Of a DNA stretch of 29,872 nt, positions 18,601 through 23,910 are shown piece after piece. How positions within the stretch are numbered: the first letter of the stretch is position 1; each line of letters opens with the position of its first letter. The translations under genes were made by a program, and so were the position numbers. This DNA comes from a virus. The stretch spans positions 1-29,872 of the IMG/VR virus record IMGVR_UViG_3300009164_000247. One strand, 5' to 3'. The notes below the pieces were generated by a model, which saw only the letters and a list, made by a program, of their open reading frames with translations, did not search any database and was not told the origin of the DNA.

Positions 18601-21099
18601 CAAGACACTGATTACGATTCATTGGTAACTGGCGGTGATATGAACTATTCTACAGCATCGGGACTAGCGGCTGATGATATATTAATGGACGGTGATAACT
18701 TTGTTACGCCAACATCTAGTCCTGCACCGGAGGAAGTAGTCCCAGGGCAAGTGGTTGATGCAGTTGCAATTAAAGTATACGACCAGCCGCAGTCTGGATC
18801 TGCAAGCATCAAAGTTGATAATTTTATTGCTAACGGTTCTGCAACACAATTTAAACTGTCACAAAATCCAAGTAGTGCAGAATCGATAATTATTAAAAAA
18901 TCAGCCACTATTTTAAATTCTAATCAATACACACTTGATTATAGAAATAGAACAGTAACTTTAGTAGATGCGCCAACTGCCGGAGAAATACTAAGCATTT
19001 ATAATATTGGATTCAGCGGCAGCAATATTTTAGATATTGATTATTTTATTGGCGACGGACAAACAACTGAGTTTATTACCAAAGCTCCATGGTTGTCGGC
19101 AGTTACTCATATTGTTTATGTAGACGGCGTTGTTGCAACTCCGGTTTTATTCCAAACAGATGCAACCTATGAAACAGCTAACCGTGTTGCTTTGCAATTT
19201 GCAACACCTCCTGCTGTTAATTCTTTGATAAATTATGTAATTGTGTCAGGTAGCCAACAAACTTTTTCAATAACCAAAAAAGAAAAAATTGCAACAGACG
19301 GTAGATTTACTGTTGACCCAGCGACTGGTTTGTCTTCAGGCACATCGTCATATACACTAGCATACTCTGTAGGCAACAACTTACCAGCAGAAGCAAATAT
19401 GATTGTTCGGGTAAACCAAACAATTTTGTCATCACCAATCAGTACTTATTTTACAATAAAGAATAACAAATTAACTTACAAAGTTGATCCAACAAAAATT
19501 GTTCCGTACTCTACTCCTATCACAAATATCTTAGTTATTGTTGGTACTGAAATATTAAAATTAGGAACAGATTACACAGTTGATCCTGGCGGATTAACAA
19601 TTAAAATTAACAAAATTACCTACGCAATTCATGTTAATAAAACATTGGTAATCACAGTGAATTCTTCTCAAGGCTATATATACAATGCAATCAATAATAA
19701 TATTATATTTTCACAAGTTTACACCAGTAGCGATATAGTAGAAGTTGTTAGTTCGTACAACCATGATATTTTAGATATACAACGTACTGCGGTTACTATC
19801 AGCACCAACTTATCAATAACACAGAATACAGCTGAATATTACACTTATAAAGAATCATTGTCTGGGTTAATTGCCCTTGACAGAACTGTGATTTCTGATG
19901 AATATATCTGGGTAGTACAAAATGCCACATTGCTAGTGCCTTCTGTAGATTATAAATTAAATGATAACAAACAAAGTATACAATTGGCAATTAAGCCGGC
20001 TATCAACGACGTGTTTACTTTGATTACTTTTAGTAGTAATGTATTAGGATCAACAATTTCTTATATGCAATTTAAAGACATGCTAAATCGTGTGCATTTT
20101 AAGCGTCTAAGTCAAAATAAACAAACTCAGCTGTCACAACCGCTGGCATTTAACAGTACTACTATTGAAGTTGAAAATGCAAGTAATTTTGATGCTCCAA
20201 ACCCTTCTATCAATCGGCCTGGCATAGTTGAAATTAGGGGTGAACGAATTGAGTATTTTGGACTTGTTGGAAACACACTAAGCAAACTACGTCGAGGCAC
20301 ATTGGGTACAGGTATACCAACAATTCACCCCGCTGGCACTTTGGTGCAAGACATTGGCCCGTCAGAAACGCTACCGTATACTGAATCTTCTGTGATACAA
20401 CAAGTAGAATCAGACGGCTCCAGCATCATCAATTTAAATTTTGTTCCAGTAAAAGTTATAGAGAATGCAATAGATTTTACTATTAATCGACAATATAAAA
20501 TTGTTACATTGGGTACGACTGATTGGAATACAGTTGCCAACACAACAGGCATATTATATAATGTTGGAAATACTATTACTGTTATCAAATCAGCAACTGG
20601 TACAGGAACAGCAATAGCAATATCATACGGACAATGCGACGAACTTGAAGTTTTTATAGGCGGATATAATATTGACACTGTATGGAATAGTAATGTTGTT
20701 TATGCAACCGGTGATATTGTTATTTCAGGAAGTTACACATACCAAGCTAATTTTAATCATACTAGCAGTATATCTTTTAAAGAAGATTACAATACTGGAG
20801 CCTGGAAACTATTTGTTGGCAACACGCGATTGAAAAAGAAACCTTATAAAGTACATCACGAATTACAAAGTTCAAATTCGTTGTTAAATCCAACAAATTT
20901 TGACCAGTTGCTGGATGCTGAATTCACTGTAGATGGAACATCATCAGTTATTAAATTAACAAATCCGGTTGACATTGGAGTTAGGGTAACTGTAGTTAAA
21001 AGAATGGGTATAGATTGGGATAGCACGTTAAATATACAATACGATTCGGGTGCTATAACTGAATTTTTAAAAGCAACCCCAGGTATCTGGTATTCATAA
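6634..21099 (+). CDS. Giant modular virion protein, 4,821 aa, in the gp7 position
   Basis: This is one uninterrupted reading frame, roughly 520-530 kDa. It starts at an ATG overlapping the gp6-like stop, with GGAA 7 bases upstream. Its place after gp6 matches gene 7 (baseplate wedge) of T4, but I see no convincing gp7 similarity. Modules seen in order are: a family N-terminus (NLIPNFFKTDANKRFL), a cupredoxin-like domain (residues about 186-268), long conserved stretches containing PGYWRGIYQWIYDTARP and FYQGMIREKGTQNS, three carbohydrate-binding-like modules (1441-1793), and a beta-propeller-like region (about 2153-2675). These are followed by a conserved ENRPRQGMFINRFEAL segment, two GxGY modules, small fibre-type modules (about 3768-4304), MQFKDMLNRVHFKRL, a GTTDW module and a last carbohydrate-binding-like module (4684-4729). 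No catalytic motif, signal peptide or membrane segment is evident. I infer a baseplate or tail-fibre scaffold with possible host-surface contacts. Relatives are typical of marine T4-like phages, where they are annotated only as virion structural proteins. Confidence 0.85.
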   Translation: MTDFTNPSGSKGLSVNLIPNFFKTDANKRFLQATIDQLVTPGAVKKVNGFVGRQYSKSTSGTDLFVEATDTIRQNYQLEPSLTVQDTLGNNTFFKDYIDYINQLEVFGANTANHARLNKQEFYSWNPHIDWDKFVNFQNYYWLSYGPSTITIYGQQLTAESTYKISLEYQGQNNQYVFTPDGLTPNPSIRLYRGQTYKFIVSSPGNPISIKTARSLGITDRYVISGIDAYGVENGVITVVIPVNSPNVLYYQSETDINLGGVFEIYDIDENSFINVATDILGKITYTLSNGVELSNGMKVSFGGQVFPLEYATGEYYVEGVGTAIKLIEKSILEISTTYTESETLLFDSNNFDTDAFSDSTGFAKTLDYMVINRASRDHNPWSRYNRWFHKDVITASATFNNTTASLDQSLRAVRPIIEFDADLKLFNFGTDAIADIDLVDSFTTDAFSTIEGSLGYSIDGISLSAGQKILFLSDNDRLVKNKIFKVEFIDVRHLSSNSRQIHLVELHAPVINEVVLVKQGKTNQGLMYWFSGTTWVLAQQKSDTNQFPLFDVVDNNGISFGNLEKYDGSTFKGTQLFSYKVNSNGIIDTNLGFGLSYRNIENIGDIVFNFNFDTDTFSYKKITNIIPSPINTGYLLTKDYAGNTVYTNTWEKCNAKTTQPAIRIYKNSNTVNNFKLDIFDNVLDLADLIIRVYINGKRLARDHWSVADSSDYKIIKFKNDALPTDVITIKAYANQPINSNGFYEIPVNLQHNPMNSSVSSLTLGEVIDHVDSIVDNIYQEDADSIEEVDYDLKTNLTFIGVFPGASNLRDLGNITPYGTKFVQHSGPASISLYHITTDTNNVIRSVQESRDKYVQFKKNFLAVALNLGVETTPAKQVDLILEKINKDYSKNNSYYFSDMVPYRASTTTNITVVDARIKTYPLKTAFTLDILSSRAVIVYVNNEQLIYKKDYYFSEQGFVVISINLNERDVITISEYESTDGSYVPETPTKLGMWPKYEPKIYLDTTLVTPRLMIQGHDGSHILAYGDYRDGIILELEKRIFNNIKIEYNTEIFDIAELLPSYNRPGDYSRTEFNQVLAPSFYQWSSLVDRDFTKPLSFDRNNPFTFKYSSFSTPDGKEVPGYWRGIYQWIYDTARPNLCPWEMLGFSLEPSWWQGLYGPAPYTSDNLVMWKDISEGFVREPGVPAIQLKKYIKPFLIKHLPVDNEGNLVNPLVSGFINGTITSNSQTDFIFGDIGPVENAWRRSSHYPFSVILSAILLKPADTFGKLLDRSRIKRNLCGQLIYSETGLRIKLSDIVLPSIYSSESRVQTSGIINYITNYILSDNLKSYNNYIYDLSYLNTQLSHRIGAFTAKEKFKLLLDSKSPISTTSVFVPPEDYTLILNSSSPIKRLVYSGVIISKMADEYEIKGYSRTAPYFKYYQYQQSGATINVGGISESFVIWTSGEKYATGALVKYNNKYFRSTATHTSATAFDTSFYQSLPRLPVIGGRDAILRKSWDKSNVNVAPYGTKFREIQDVVDFLLGYGEYLKDQGFIFDEFNPVLKAVTNWETSAKEFLFWTTQNWSNGQDKWKDWTPGIRLKYGDVVRYNGDYYKSNKDTTSSIFLESAFTKIDELTSNGAAAISLSPSAAKLTFKTTLSVIDDIRNPFNGYEIFKVDGTPLEPSFINSFREDNAVSYSPRGDAGIYGATFYLIQQEHVVLLNNSTIFNDTIFKPETGYKQDRIKVSGYVSTDWYGGLDIPGFILDVAKIQNWTPWEDYDLGDIIKYKQFYYTASKFLPGAVSFVNEDWILLDKKPTTQLLPNWTYKAEQFTDFYSLDSDNFDTAQQTLAQHLIGYQKRQYLTNIIKDDVSEFKFYQGMIREKGTQNSLNKLFDVKSAMGEESLTFYEEWAIRTGQYGASEAFEVIEFTLDESKIRSNPQGFYLSENSDDPNDFIITYNANQLYLKPAGYESNPWPALKTYQPYLRSGGYFRSDEVSVTLFSLNDILLKNPTDFKPNSYIAVTFEGISWNVYRYVDANVTVTAVDYNNVTKTLTLTVNQLVDFPVGSYVGIDQVDLIKGFYKIVAVSLNTFTVSATISSWAPPFTQSENLIIFKLVSQRSSSMDTVDSVVRPTLTNGDKLWIDSNSNGKWSVWEYSPVYSRKTIPNSSPIDGINYGKIISSTKLGKIIAIGSNTGEIELWDKSGYNSQWIQRQLITKPFISYSSNTGKIATTVALSYDGKWLATGSPLASNAYTKFKGTFIGGSGYVAEDIVYIDNVGSYTGFYQALSNNNGNTMPRPDGISGTIPNVAYWKKIKYVPTVLSGTSNSLTAHGVISLYSKDANNIFTLVDTIISPFPTENEQFGSQLAFADNALYVSAIGHSSNTGRVYKLKYSTDVQASTYYNPVGSLGTVLKLTSTTGILPGMIISGGGFTSNQTVTSVIDQTTITISQQPDTTPTAIINFSIVGWGFDLSATVTGDVVGRQFGAGIVATDNDNTLVVSSNNGTLSGQVKIYKSGVLSQTITGTNLNFGKSVDISDNADYLAISDSLSTNEKPNSGIVNIYKFTQSAYVLYQSLKNHKPENSGYFGSKIAFIDNYKTIVVYSSDADTILNTTFDENSTLFDKESTNISQIAGESGRVDVYDMYETKWIYSETLENLQTSGSGFGQAIATGNNHIFVTAPFETDQNLQSGIVIDYEKRENTFSWNIKHQQIDIPDAKKIKSAFLYNKATGELIKYIDVIDLAQGKIAGIAREEIKYSSYYDPATYSINTNSSDITVDADAPWGKAQVGHVWWDLRTTKLVDAYDDEIVYRNSVWNSLALGASVDLYEWVESTLLPAAWDVQADTEAGIANGISGTSLYGNNVYSVKERYDTSSQTKKYTYYYWVKNKKTIPNITGRNLSASDVSSLIANPRGSNYTYIALTATNSFSLINVLPYLQDTNVVLSVEYWIVDNISQNIHSQWKIINNDSLTIIPPQIEQKWFDSLCGKDTSGRDVPDSTLPDKIRYGVENRPRQGMFINRFEALKQLVEETNIVLLNNPITESRNISNIDVKDAYPNKILGLYDTIQNTSEELRFVNVGAFKRPILSNCIIVDGKITGVNIANPGRGYLVAPYISILGTGEGAIVQAVLNSNGTGQVVGVTVVNAGEGYDDNTIASIRDYSVLVQTDSEAQGVWSIYSYDPTGRVWSRTKSQSYDVTKYWSKTDWYATGYNQFTAIDHAVDMVSDLQTTNDSVGQIIKVRINSTGWSLLEKISDVDSFDYTQMYKVVGLENGTVQLSNALYSASNISTGYDGTTYDGNAFDNYPNLELRIILNSLKNDIFVDDLKIHYLNLFFTTVRYALSEQVYLDWIFKTSFIKARHNVGSLSTPVTYNNDNLTNFQDYINEVKPFKSKIREYVSSYQLVDSNETMVSDFDLPPIYRNNAITTINTSATNGTISADDAVIRQYPWKNWLDNVGFIVTDIKIISGGSGYISEPVLTINSDSGSGATARAFFTNGIINRIILLTYGSGYLSAPTVSISGGLSATGVTAKAVAIIGNSVSSNSHHGVVRTSLIKIKFDRTTSSYFFVDLKETEFINTTGNLQYKLTYAPDTTIGNTIVTINDVPLLRENYKLTTVTSTTDYTKYSGLITFTAGTQPATGKIIKIVYSKNQLLLNAADRINHFYNPQDGDIGKDLSQLMTGVDYGGVIVQGLGFDVSAGWGTIPWFTDKWDSFDPSFDDYIITVSANNHAFTLPYVPTSGTKINTYYVGLNLTIIPVVTNQLTYTYNYIGVNPTATLTRSVATGGTTSNYIPIGIYDPVSVVIAVASVTGILPGMYVIGTGFLSKQRVLSINTSSNTVTLSAPPNLQPNGTLYFTKSIAGSTTLSLSSTAGLQVGDALATSAASSFGVDTVINTIVNNTEIILNQIIYVTVPSSATIIFTRPLRKYTDIVITNGFVNLTTPLVSGSVINISSTLPSIKLDDEYFGTPQQTNTNAIIATFIGNGIANTITIPNTFVVSAGDKFILRKSTSDGSLTPQDTDYDSLVTGGDMNYSTASGLAADDILMDGDNFVTPTSSPAPEEVVPGQVVDAVAIKVYDQPQSGSASIKVDNFIANGSATQFKLSQNPSSAESIIIKKSATILNSNQYTLDYRNRTVTLVDAPTAGEILSIYNIGFSGSNILDIDYFIGDGQTTEFITKAPWLSAVTHIVYVDGVVATPVLFQTDATYETANRVALQFATPPAVNSLINYVIVSGSQQTFSITKKEKIATDGRFTVDPATGLSSGTSSYTLAYSVGNNLPAEANMIVRVNQTILSSPISTYFTIKNNKLTYKVDPTKIVPYSTPITNILVIVGTEILKLGTDYTVDPGGLTIKINKITYAIHVNKTLVITVNSSQGYIYNAINNNIIFSQVYTSSDIVEVVSSYNHDILDIQRTAVTISTNLSITQNTAEYYTYKESLSGLIALDRTVISDEYIWVVQNATLLVPSVDYKLNDNKQSIQLAIKPAINDVFTLITFSSNVLGSTISYMQFKDMLNRVHFKRLSQNKQTQLSQPLAFNSTTIEVENASNFDAPNPSINRPGIVEIRGERIEYFGLVGNTLSKLRRGTLGTGIPTIHPAGTLVQDIGPSETLPYTESSVIQQVESDGSSIINLNFVPVKVIENAIDFTINRQYKIVTLGTTDWNTVANTTGILYNVGNTITVIKSATGTGTAIAISYGQCDELEVFIGGYNIDTVWNSNVVYATGDIVISGSYTYQANFNHTSSISFKEDYNTGAWKLFVGNTRLKKKPYKVHHELQSSNSLLNPTNFDQLLDAEFTVDGTSSVIKLTNPVDIGVRVTVVKRMGIDWDSTLNIQYDSGAITEFLKATPGIWYS
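7190..7440 (+). other. Cupredoxin-like domain without copper ligands (within giant protein)
   Basis: Residues about 186-268 follow the pattern RLYRGQTYKF, then a 'G-N-P-I-S-I' turn, then VPVNSPNVLYYQSETDINLGG. Plastocyanin-like domains in phage and bacterial surface proteins usually read 'RGxTYxF ... HP ... APxxLYYQCxxHxxMGG'. The four positions that would hold His, Cys, His and Met are N206, S253, D256 and L259 here. The fold is inferred from the pattern; the loss of ligands is directly visible if the alignment is right. Confidence 0.5.
10954..11079 (+). repeat. Carbohydrate-binding-like module 1 (giant protein)
   Basis: Residues about 1441-1482 read W-x5-Y-x-TGALVKYNNKYFRST followed by a Thr/His/Ser-rich loop. 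This matches the short aromatic pattern of CBM5/12-type (chitin-binding type 3) modules: W, Y, G-x-x-V-x-Y-x-x-x-x-Y. It is the first of several related modules in this protein; a sugar ligand is only inferred. Confidence 0.5.
11340..11475 (+). repeat. Carbohydrate-binding-like module 2 (giant protein)
   Basis: Residues about 1570-1614 contain DWTPGIRLKYGDVVRYNGDY followed by YKSN and a Ser/Thr loop. This shares the W...Y-GD-V-x-Y-x-x-x-Y-Y pattern with the module 260 bases upstream. Confidence 0.5.
11878..12012 (+). repeat. Carbohydrate-binding-like module 3 (giant protein)
   Basis: Residues about 1749-1793 contain NWTPWEDYDLGDIIKYKQFY followed by YTASKFLPG and, after a loop, EDWILL. It has the full aromatic pattern, including the closing Trp that these modules usually have. 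Confidence 0.55.
13351..13510 (+). repeat. Carbohydrate-binding-like module 4, set between propeller blades
   Basis: Residues about 2240-2292 read GGSGYVAEDIVYI, then an aromatic GFYQAL and a closing AYWKKI. The pattern is G-Y-x-x-x-D-I-V...F-Y-x-A...Y-W-K-K. It is a more distant match to the other modules and is placed between two propeller units. Confidence 0.4.
13755..13970 (+). repeat. TGILPGM-type fibre module, copy 1 (giant protein)
   Basis: Residues about 2375-2445 read LTSTTGILPGMIISGGGFTS followed by a 'TVTSVIDQTTITIS' strand. The same pattern returns at 17935-18117 (VASVTGILPGMYVIGTGF, then VLSINTSSNTVTLS) and in weaker form at 18121-18310. Modules of this kind are common in phage fibres. 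This copy lies between propeller units. Confidence 0.6.
15829..16040 (+). repeat. GxGY-type module, copy 1 (giant protein)
   Basis: Residues about 3066-3136 contain two 'N/G-x-G-x-GY' turns (VNIANPGRGYLVAPYISI and VTVVNAGEGYDDNTIASI) that bracket a 'GTGEGAIVQAV' strand. This is a small beta module seen repeatedly in large phage structural proteins. A second copy is at 16924-17170. Confidence 0.6.
16924..17170 (+). repeat. GxGY-type module, copy 2 (giant protein)
   Basis: Residues about 3431-3512 repeat the copy-1 pattern: IKIISGGSGYISEPVLTI, then SGSGATARAFF, then ILLTYGSGYLSAPTVSISGG. The two copies are about 900 bases apart and flank a conserved stretch containing YLDWIFKTSFIKARHNVG. Confidence 0.6.
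17935..18310 (+). repeat. TGILPGM-type fibre modules, copies 2 and 3 (giant protein)
   Basis: Residues about 3768-3892 hold two adjacent units. The first has VTGILPGMYVIGTGFLSKQ. The second is more divergent, with STTLSLSSTAGLQVGDAL followed by VINTIVNNTEIILNQ. Both keep the order: strand, 'G-hydrophobic-x-x-G-hydrophobic' turn, strand. Confidence 0.5.
18805..19545 (+). repeat. Tandem F-x-G-D/N-G beta modules (giant protein)
   Basis: Residues about 4058-4304 hold at least three successive units of about 75-80 residues. They run: 'DNFIANGSATQFKLS ... SNQYTLDYRNRTVTLVDAP', then 'DYFIGDGQTTEFITK ... VALQFATPPAVNSLINYVIV', then a weaker third unit 'TSSYTLAYSVG ... NNKLTYKVDP'. Each begins with F-x-(A/G)-(D/N)-G-x-x-T-x-F and ends with an 'aP..g..i...y' strand. 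They look like stacked immunoglobulin-size fibre domains. An earlier, weaker copy (ATFIGNGIANTITIPNTF) starts near 18486, followed by an acidic Pro-rich link reading APEEVVPGQVVDAVAIKVYD. Confidence 0.5.
20470..20640 (+). repeat. GTTDW-type module (giant protein)
   Basis: Residues about 4613-4669 read YKIVTLGTTDWNTVANTTG, then YNVGNTITVIKSATGTGTA. This follows the recurrent phage module 'Y.I...GTTDF..vGA....G..F.at..gtGtG'. It links the conserved MQFKDMLNRVHFKRL part to the last carbohydrate-binding-like module. Confidence 0.6.
20683..20820 (+). repeat. Carbohydrate-binding-like module 5 (giant protein C-terminus)
   Basis: Residues about 4684-4729 read WNSNVVYATGDIVISGSYTY, then QANFNHTSS and a closing GAWKLFVG. 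This is the clearest copy of the W...Y..GD-I-V...Y-x-Y-x-A...W pattern and lies about 90 residues before the end of the protein. Confidence 0.6.
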
Positions 21100-21140
21100 A
21101 TTCAATGCTTATAACATTAAACTAGCAGATAATAATACTT

Positions 21141-21148
21141 GATAAATA
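21141..21148 (+). promoter_or_regulatory. T4-type late promoter box GATAAATA
   Basis: GATAAATA followed by CAATA lies in the 69-base gap after the giant gene and ends 20 bases before the ATG at 21169. It differs at one base from TATAAATA and repeats the box seen before the gp6-like gene, including the flanking CAATA. Confidence 0.6.
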
Positions 21149-21168
21149 CAATATAAAGAGAGTCTACT

Positions 21169-21783
21169 ATGCAGAGTCAAGAAACAACTGGAATCCACAT
21201 TGAAGGGCATATTAAAATATGGGACCCTGAGTCTAAAACCGTCTATATTAACAAGCGTAATGCTATTCATTATGAAAACATCAGTATAGCACTAGCCAAC
21301 AGCATAGCAAACAGCGGCAAAGGATTTGTTTATGAAATGGCATTTGGCAACGGCGGCACAGCCATAGATCCAACAGGCATTATCACATACTTGACACCCA
21401 ACAGTTCAGGGTCCAATGCCAGTTTATATAATCAAACTTTTCAGAAAGTAGTCAACCAAAATTCCAGTAATAACACAGACCCCAGTAGAAATTTCATAGA
21501 AGTTAGACACGTTACTGGCACAAATTACACTGATGTGTTTGTAACCTGTTTGTTAGACTACGGTGATGGTAATACTTCAGGACAGCAAGCCTTTGACAAC
21601 ACAACAGATGCAAATGGCACATTTGTATTTGATGAGCTAGGATTAAAATCTTACAGTGCTTCTGGAAACAGTTTATTATTAACACATGTTATTTTCCATC
21701 CTGTGCAAAAAAGTCTTAACAGACTAATCCAAATTGACTATACTGTTCGAGTACAAAGTCTAACTGGCATTGTGGGGGTATAA
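21169..21783 (+). CDS. Conserved virion structural protein, possible baseplate wedge component
   Basis: This 204-residue protein starts at an ATG with the purine-rich stretch AAAGAGAG 6 bases upstream. The N-terminal half has HIEGHIKIWDPESKTVYINK, then NAIHYENISIALANSIAN and a glycine-rich YEMAFGNGGT. The C-terminal half is beta-rich, with TGTNYTDVFVTCLLDYGD and LNRLIQIDYTVRV. The polar, beta-rich composition without signal peptide or membrane segment suits a virion protein. Its place after the gp7 position and before the fibre genes corresponds to gp8 of T4 (334 residues), but I see no clear sequence match to gp8 and the protein is much shorter. It leads a unit with two fibre genes; the next gene starts 3 bases after its stop. 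The function is not established; a wedge or fibre-attachment role is inferred from position only. Confidence 0.7.
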   Translation: MQSQETTGIHIEGHIKIWDPESKTVYINKRNAIHYENISIALANSIANSGKGFVYEMAFGNGGTAIDPTGIITYLTPNSSGSNASLYNQTFQKVVNQNSSNNTDPSRNFIEVRHVTGTNYTDVFVTCLLDYGDGNTSGQQAFDNTTDANGTFVFDELGLKSYSASGNSLLLTHVIFHPVQKSLNRLIQIDYTVRVQSLTGIVGV

Positions 21784-21786
21784 CGA

Positions 21787-23910
21787 ATGAGTTATCAAGT
21801 TACGTTTACTGAAACAACTAATCCTGCAAAACCTGCATTAACTGTAGCAGATCAAACTTTAAATACACAAACTAGTTTAACGTTTGTGGGGAAAAATTAT
21901 GCAGGATATGCTCCTGTTGTTGCAAACAATTTCTTACACCTACTAGAAAATTTTGCAAATAACTCAGCACCAGCAAATCCAATTGAAGGACAGTTATGGT
22001 ACGATAATACCAGCGGTGTAAGTTTGCTAAAAGTATTTGACGGAACCATTTGGACATCAGCTGGCTCTGTTAAAAAAGCCGGCGCGGCACCGTTAGCAGC
22101 CAACAGTAATCCAGGAGATTTGTGGGTCAATACCACAACTGCTCAGTTATATGTATTCTCAGGAAGTAACTGGTTATTAGTGGGTCCTCAATTTAGTTCA
22201 GGAAGTTTAACAGGTACTGTGGTAGATACAATTATTGACACTTCAAATGTAACGCACAGTGTTATATCCTTGTATGCCAACAACTATCAGTTGGCAATCA
22301 TCAGCAAAGAAACATTCACGCCAAAGTCAACAGTTGTTGGATTTACCACTATCAATCAAGGATTTAATCTCAGTTCTGTTGATTCAGCCAACACCACAAG
22401 TTTATCAAGGATATGGGGAACAGCAAGTAATGCTGATGCATTATTAGTCACTGGGGTATCAGTACCATCTGCAAACTTTTTAAGATCCGACACATCCAGT
22501 ACTAGTAATTTTCCATTGACCATACGAGCTGACGGCGGTTTAACTATTGGCAGCAACTCAAGTTTCAACATTGGCCGAGATGGCACTAGCACAGTTTTAT
22601 ATTCAAAATCTAGTGGAGACAGTGTTGATTTTAAATTAAACAACAACAGCATACCAGTTACTGTATTACATTTAAACGCATTGTCTAGAGTAGGCATTGG
22701 TTCTAACAACACTGCACCCACAGCTACATTAGATGTTGCTGGTACTGTTACAGCTAGCGGTGATTTATCAGTAACAAGTACTACTGATTCTACATCTTTA
22801 ATTACTGGCAGTATCAAAACTGCTGGCGGCATCTCAGTAAGCAAAAATATTAGAGTTGGCAAAGATGTAACAATTAACGGCAAACTGTATTTGAACACAC
22901 TGGATCCTACTACAGGACTAGAAGCTCCGGGGTCTGTGATATTACCATCCAGTAATGGAATATTTGATATTGGATCCAGCATTGCTAAATTTAGAAACGT
23001 TTATGCTGATTCGTTTGTAGGTGATTTTTCGGGAACATTTACAGGAACATTACAAGGCAGTATCAGCGGCTCAGCGGCTCGATTAGCCAGTCCAACTGTG
23101 TTCAGTATACAGGGAGATGTAAGTAGCGACAATATTAGTTTCACCGGCCAAAGTTCTTTGGGAACAGCAACATTTACCACAACAATTAATCAAAATTTTA
23201 TTACTAATAAACCTTCGGTAGATGATTCTTTTTTATCAGATCAATTGTTAGTTTATCGAAGCGGTAGTGCCAATCTAGTAAAGATGACAAAAGAAACTTT
23301 ACTAAGGCATGTGGCAACTGTTCCAATTGGAGTAATAATGCCATTTGCCGGAACTATTGTGCCTGAAGGTTACTTGTTGTGCGACGGTAGCGAAGTCAAA
23401 ACAGCAGATTATCCAGGTTTATATGGAGTCATTGGATACACATATAAATCAGCTACATTGTTATCCGGAGCCGCAACATTTGCTTTACCAGATCTACGAG
23501 GCAGATTCCCGTTAGGTAGAGACAACATGGATAACGATCAACGTATTCCATCACGTGACGATGCAAGTATTTTAATTGATGCAGGTGGTGGCCCAGCAAA
23601 TAGAGTCACGGATGTCACAGCTGACATAGTTGGAACAGGTGCCGGCGCTCAAACAGTTACTTTATCAATCAACAATTTGCCAGACCACACACATAATCTC
23701 AGCAGTACATCTGCTCAGTATTATGCAGCCGGACTTCCCAGCGGTATTAGCGATACTTCAGCAGTACCGGGGTTGGGACTTCCAAATTCAAGCACTGGCT
23801 CTGGGTTGCCAAACAGCGGCGGAATCATTTCAAGTACACTGGGATCTGCGGTAACCATAATGAATCCGTATACAACTATAAACTACATAATTTTTACTGG
23901 TGTCCTATAA
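21787..23910 (+). CDS. Fibre protein 1 with phage tail-collar domain (gp12-like)
   Basis: This 707-residue protein has three parts. Residues about 20-190 form the N-terminal domain shared with the next two genes (FVGKNYAGYAPVVANNFLHL, then LLENFA, GQLWYD, GDLWVN). Residues about 200-500 are fibre repeats such as ATLDVAGTVTASGDLSVTS and IGSSIAKFRNVYADSFVGDF. Residues 512-707 form a tail-collar domain starting VPIGVIMPFAGTIVPEGYLL, with LPDLRGRFPLGRDN. H634 and H636 in PDHTHNLSS correspond to the HxH that binds metal in T4 gp12. The protein ends TTINYIIFTG. Collar-domain fibres attach to the baseplate and contact the host surface, like the T4 short tail fibre. The ATG has GGGGG 8 bases upstream. 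The gene ends in an ATG overlap with the next fibre gene. Trimerisation is expected from the family. Confidence 0.85.
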   Translation: MSYQVTFTETTNPAKPALTVADQTLNTQTSLTFVGKNYAGYAPVVANNFLHLLENFANNSAPANPIEGQLWYDNTSGVSLLKVFDGTIWTSAGSVKKAGAAPLAANSNPGDLWVNTTTAQLYVFSGSNWLLVGPQFSSGSLTGTVVDTIIDTSNVTHSVISLYANNYQLAIISKETFTPKSTVVGFTTINQGFNLSSVDSANTTSLSRIWGTASNADALLVTGVSVPSANFLRSDTSSTSNFPLTIRADGGLTIGSNSSFNIGRDGTSTVLYSKSSGDSVDFKLNNNSIPVTVLHLNALSRVGIGSNNTAPTATLDVAGTVTASGDLSVTSTTDSTSLITGSIKTAGGISVSKNIRVGKDVTINGKLYLNTLDPTTGLEAPGSVILPSSNGIFDIGSSIAKFRNVYADSFVGDFSGTFTGTLQGSISGSAARLASPTVFSIQGDVSSDNISFTGQSSLGTATFTTTINQNFITNKPSVDDSFLSDQLLVYRSGSANLVKMTKETLLRHVATVPIGVIMPFAGTIVPEGYLLCDGSEVKTADYPGLYGVIGYTYKSATLLSGAATFALPDLRGRFPLGRDNMDNDQRIPSRDDASILIDAGGGPANRVTDVTADIVGTGAGAQTVTLSINNLPDHTHNLSSTSAQYYAAGLPSGISDTSAVPGLGLPNSSTGSGLPNSGGIISSTLGSAVTIMNPYTTINYIIFTGVL

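Noticed and set aside
22259-22447. Plus-strand nested frames at 22259-22447, 23630-23854 and 26454-26657
   Set aside because: They are out-of-frame stretches inside fibre genes with odd, low-information protein sequence and no sign of selection.
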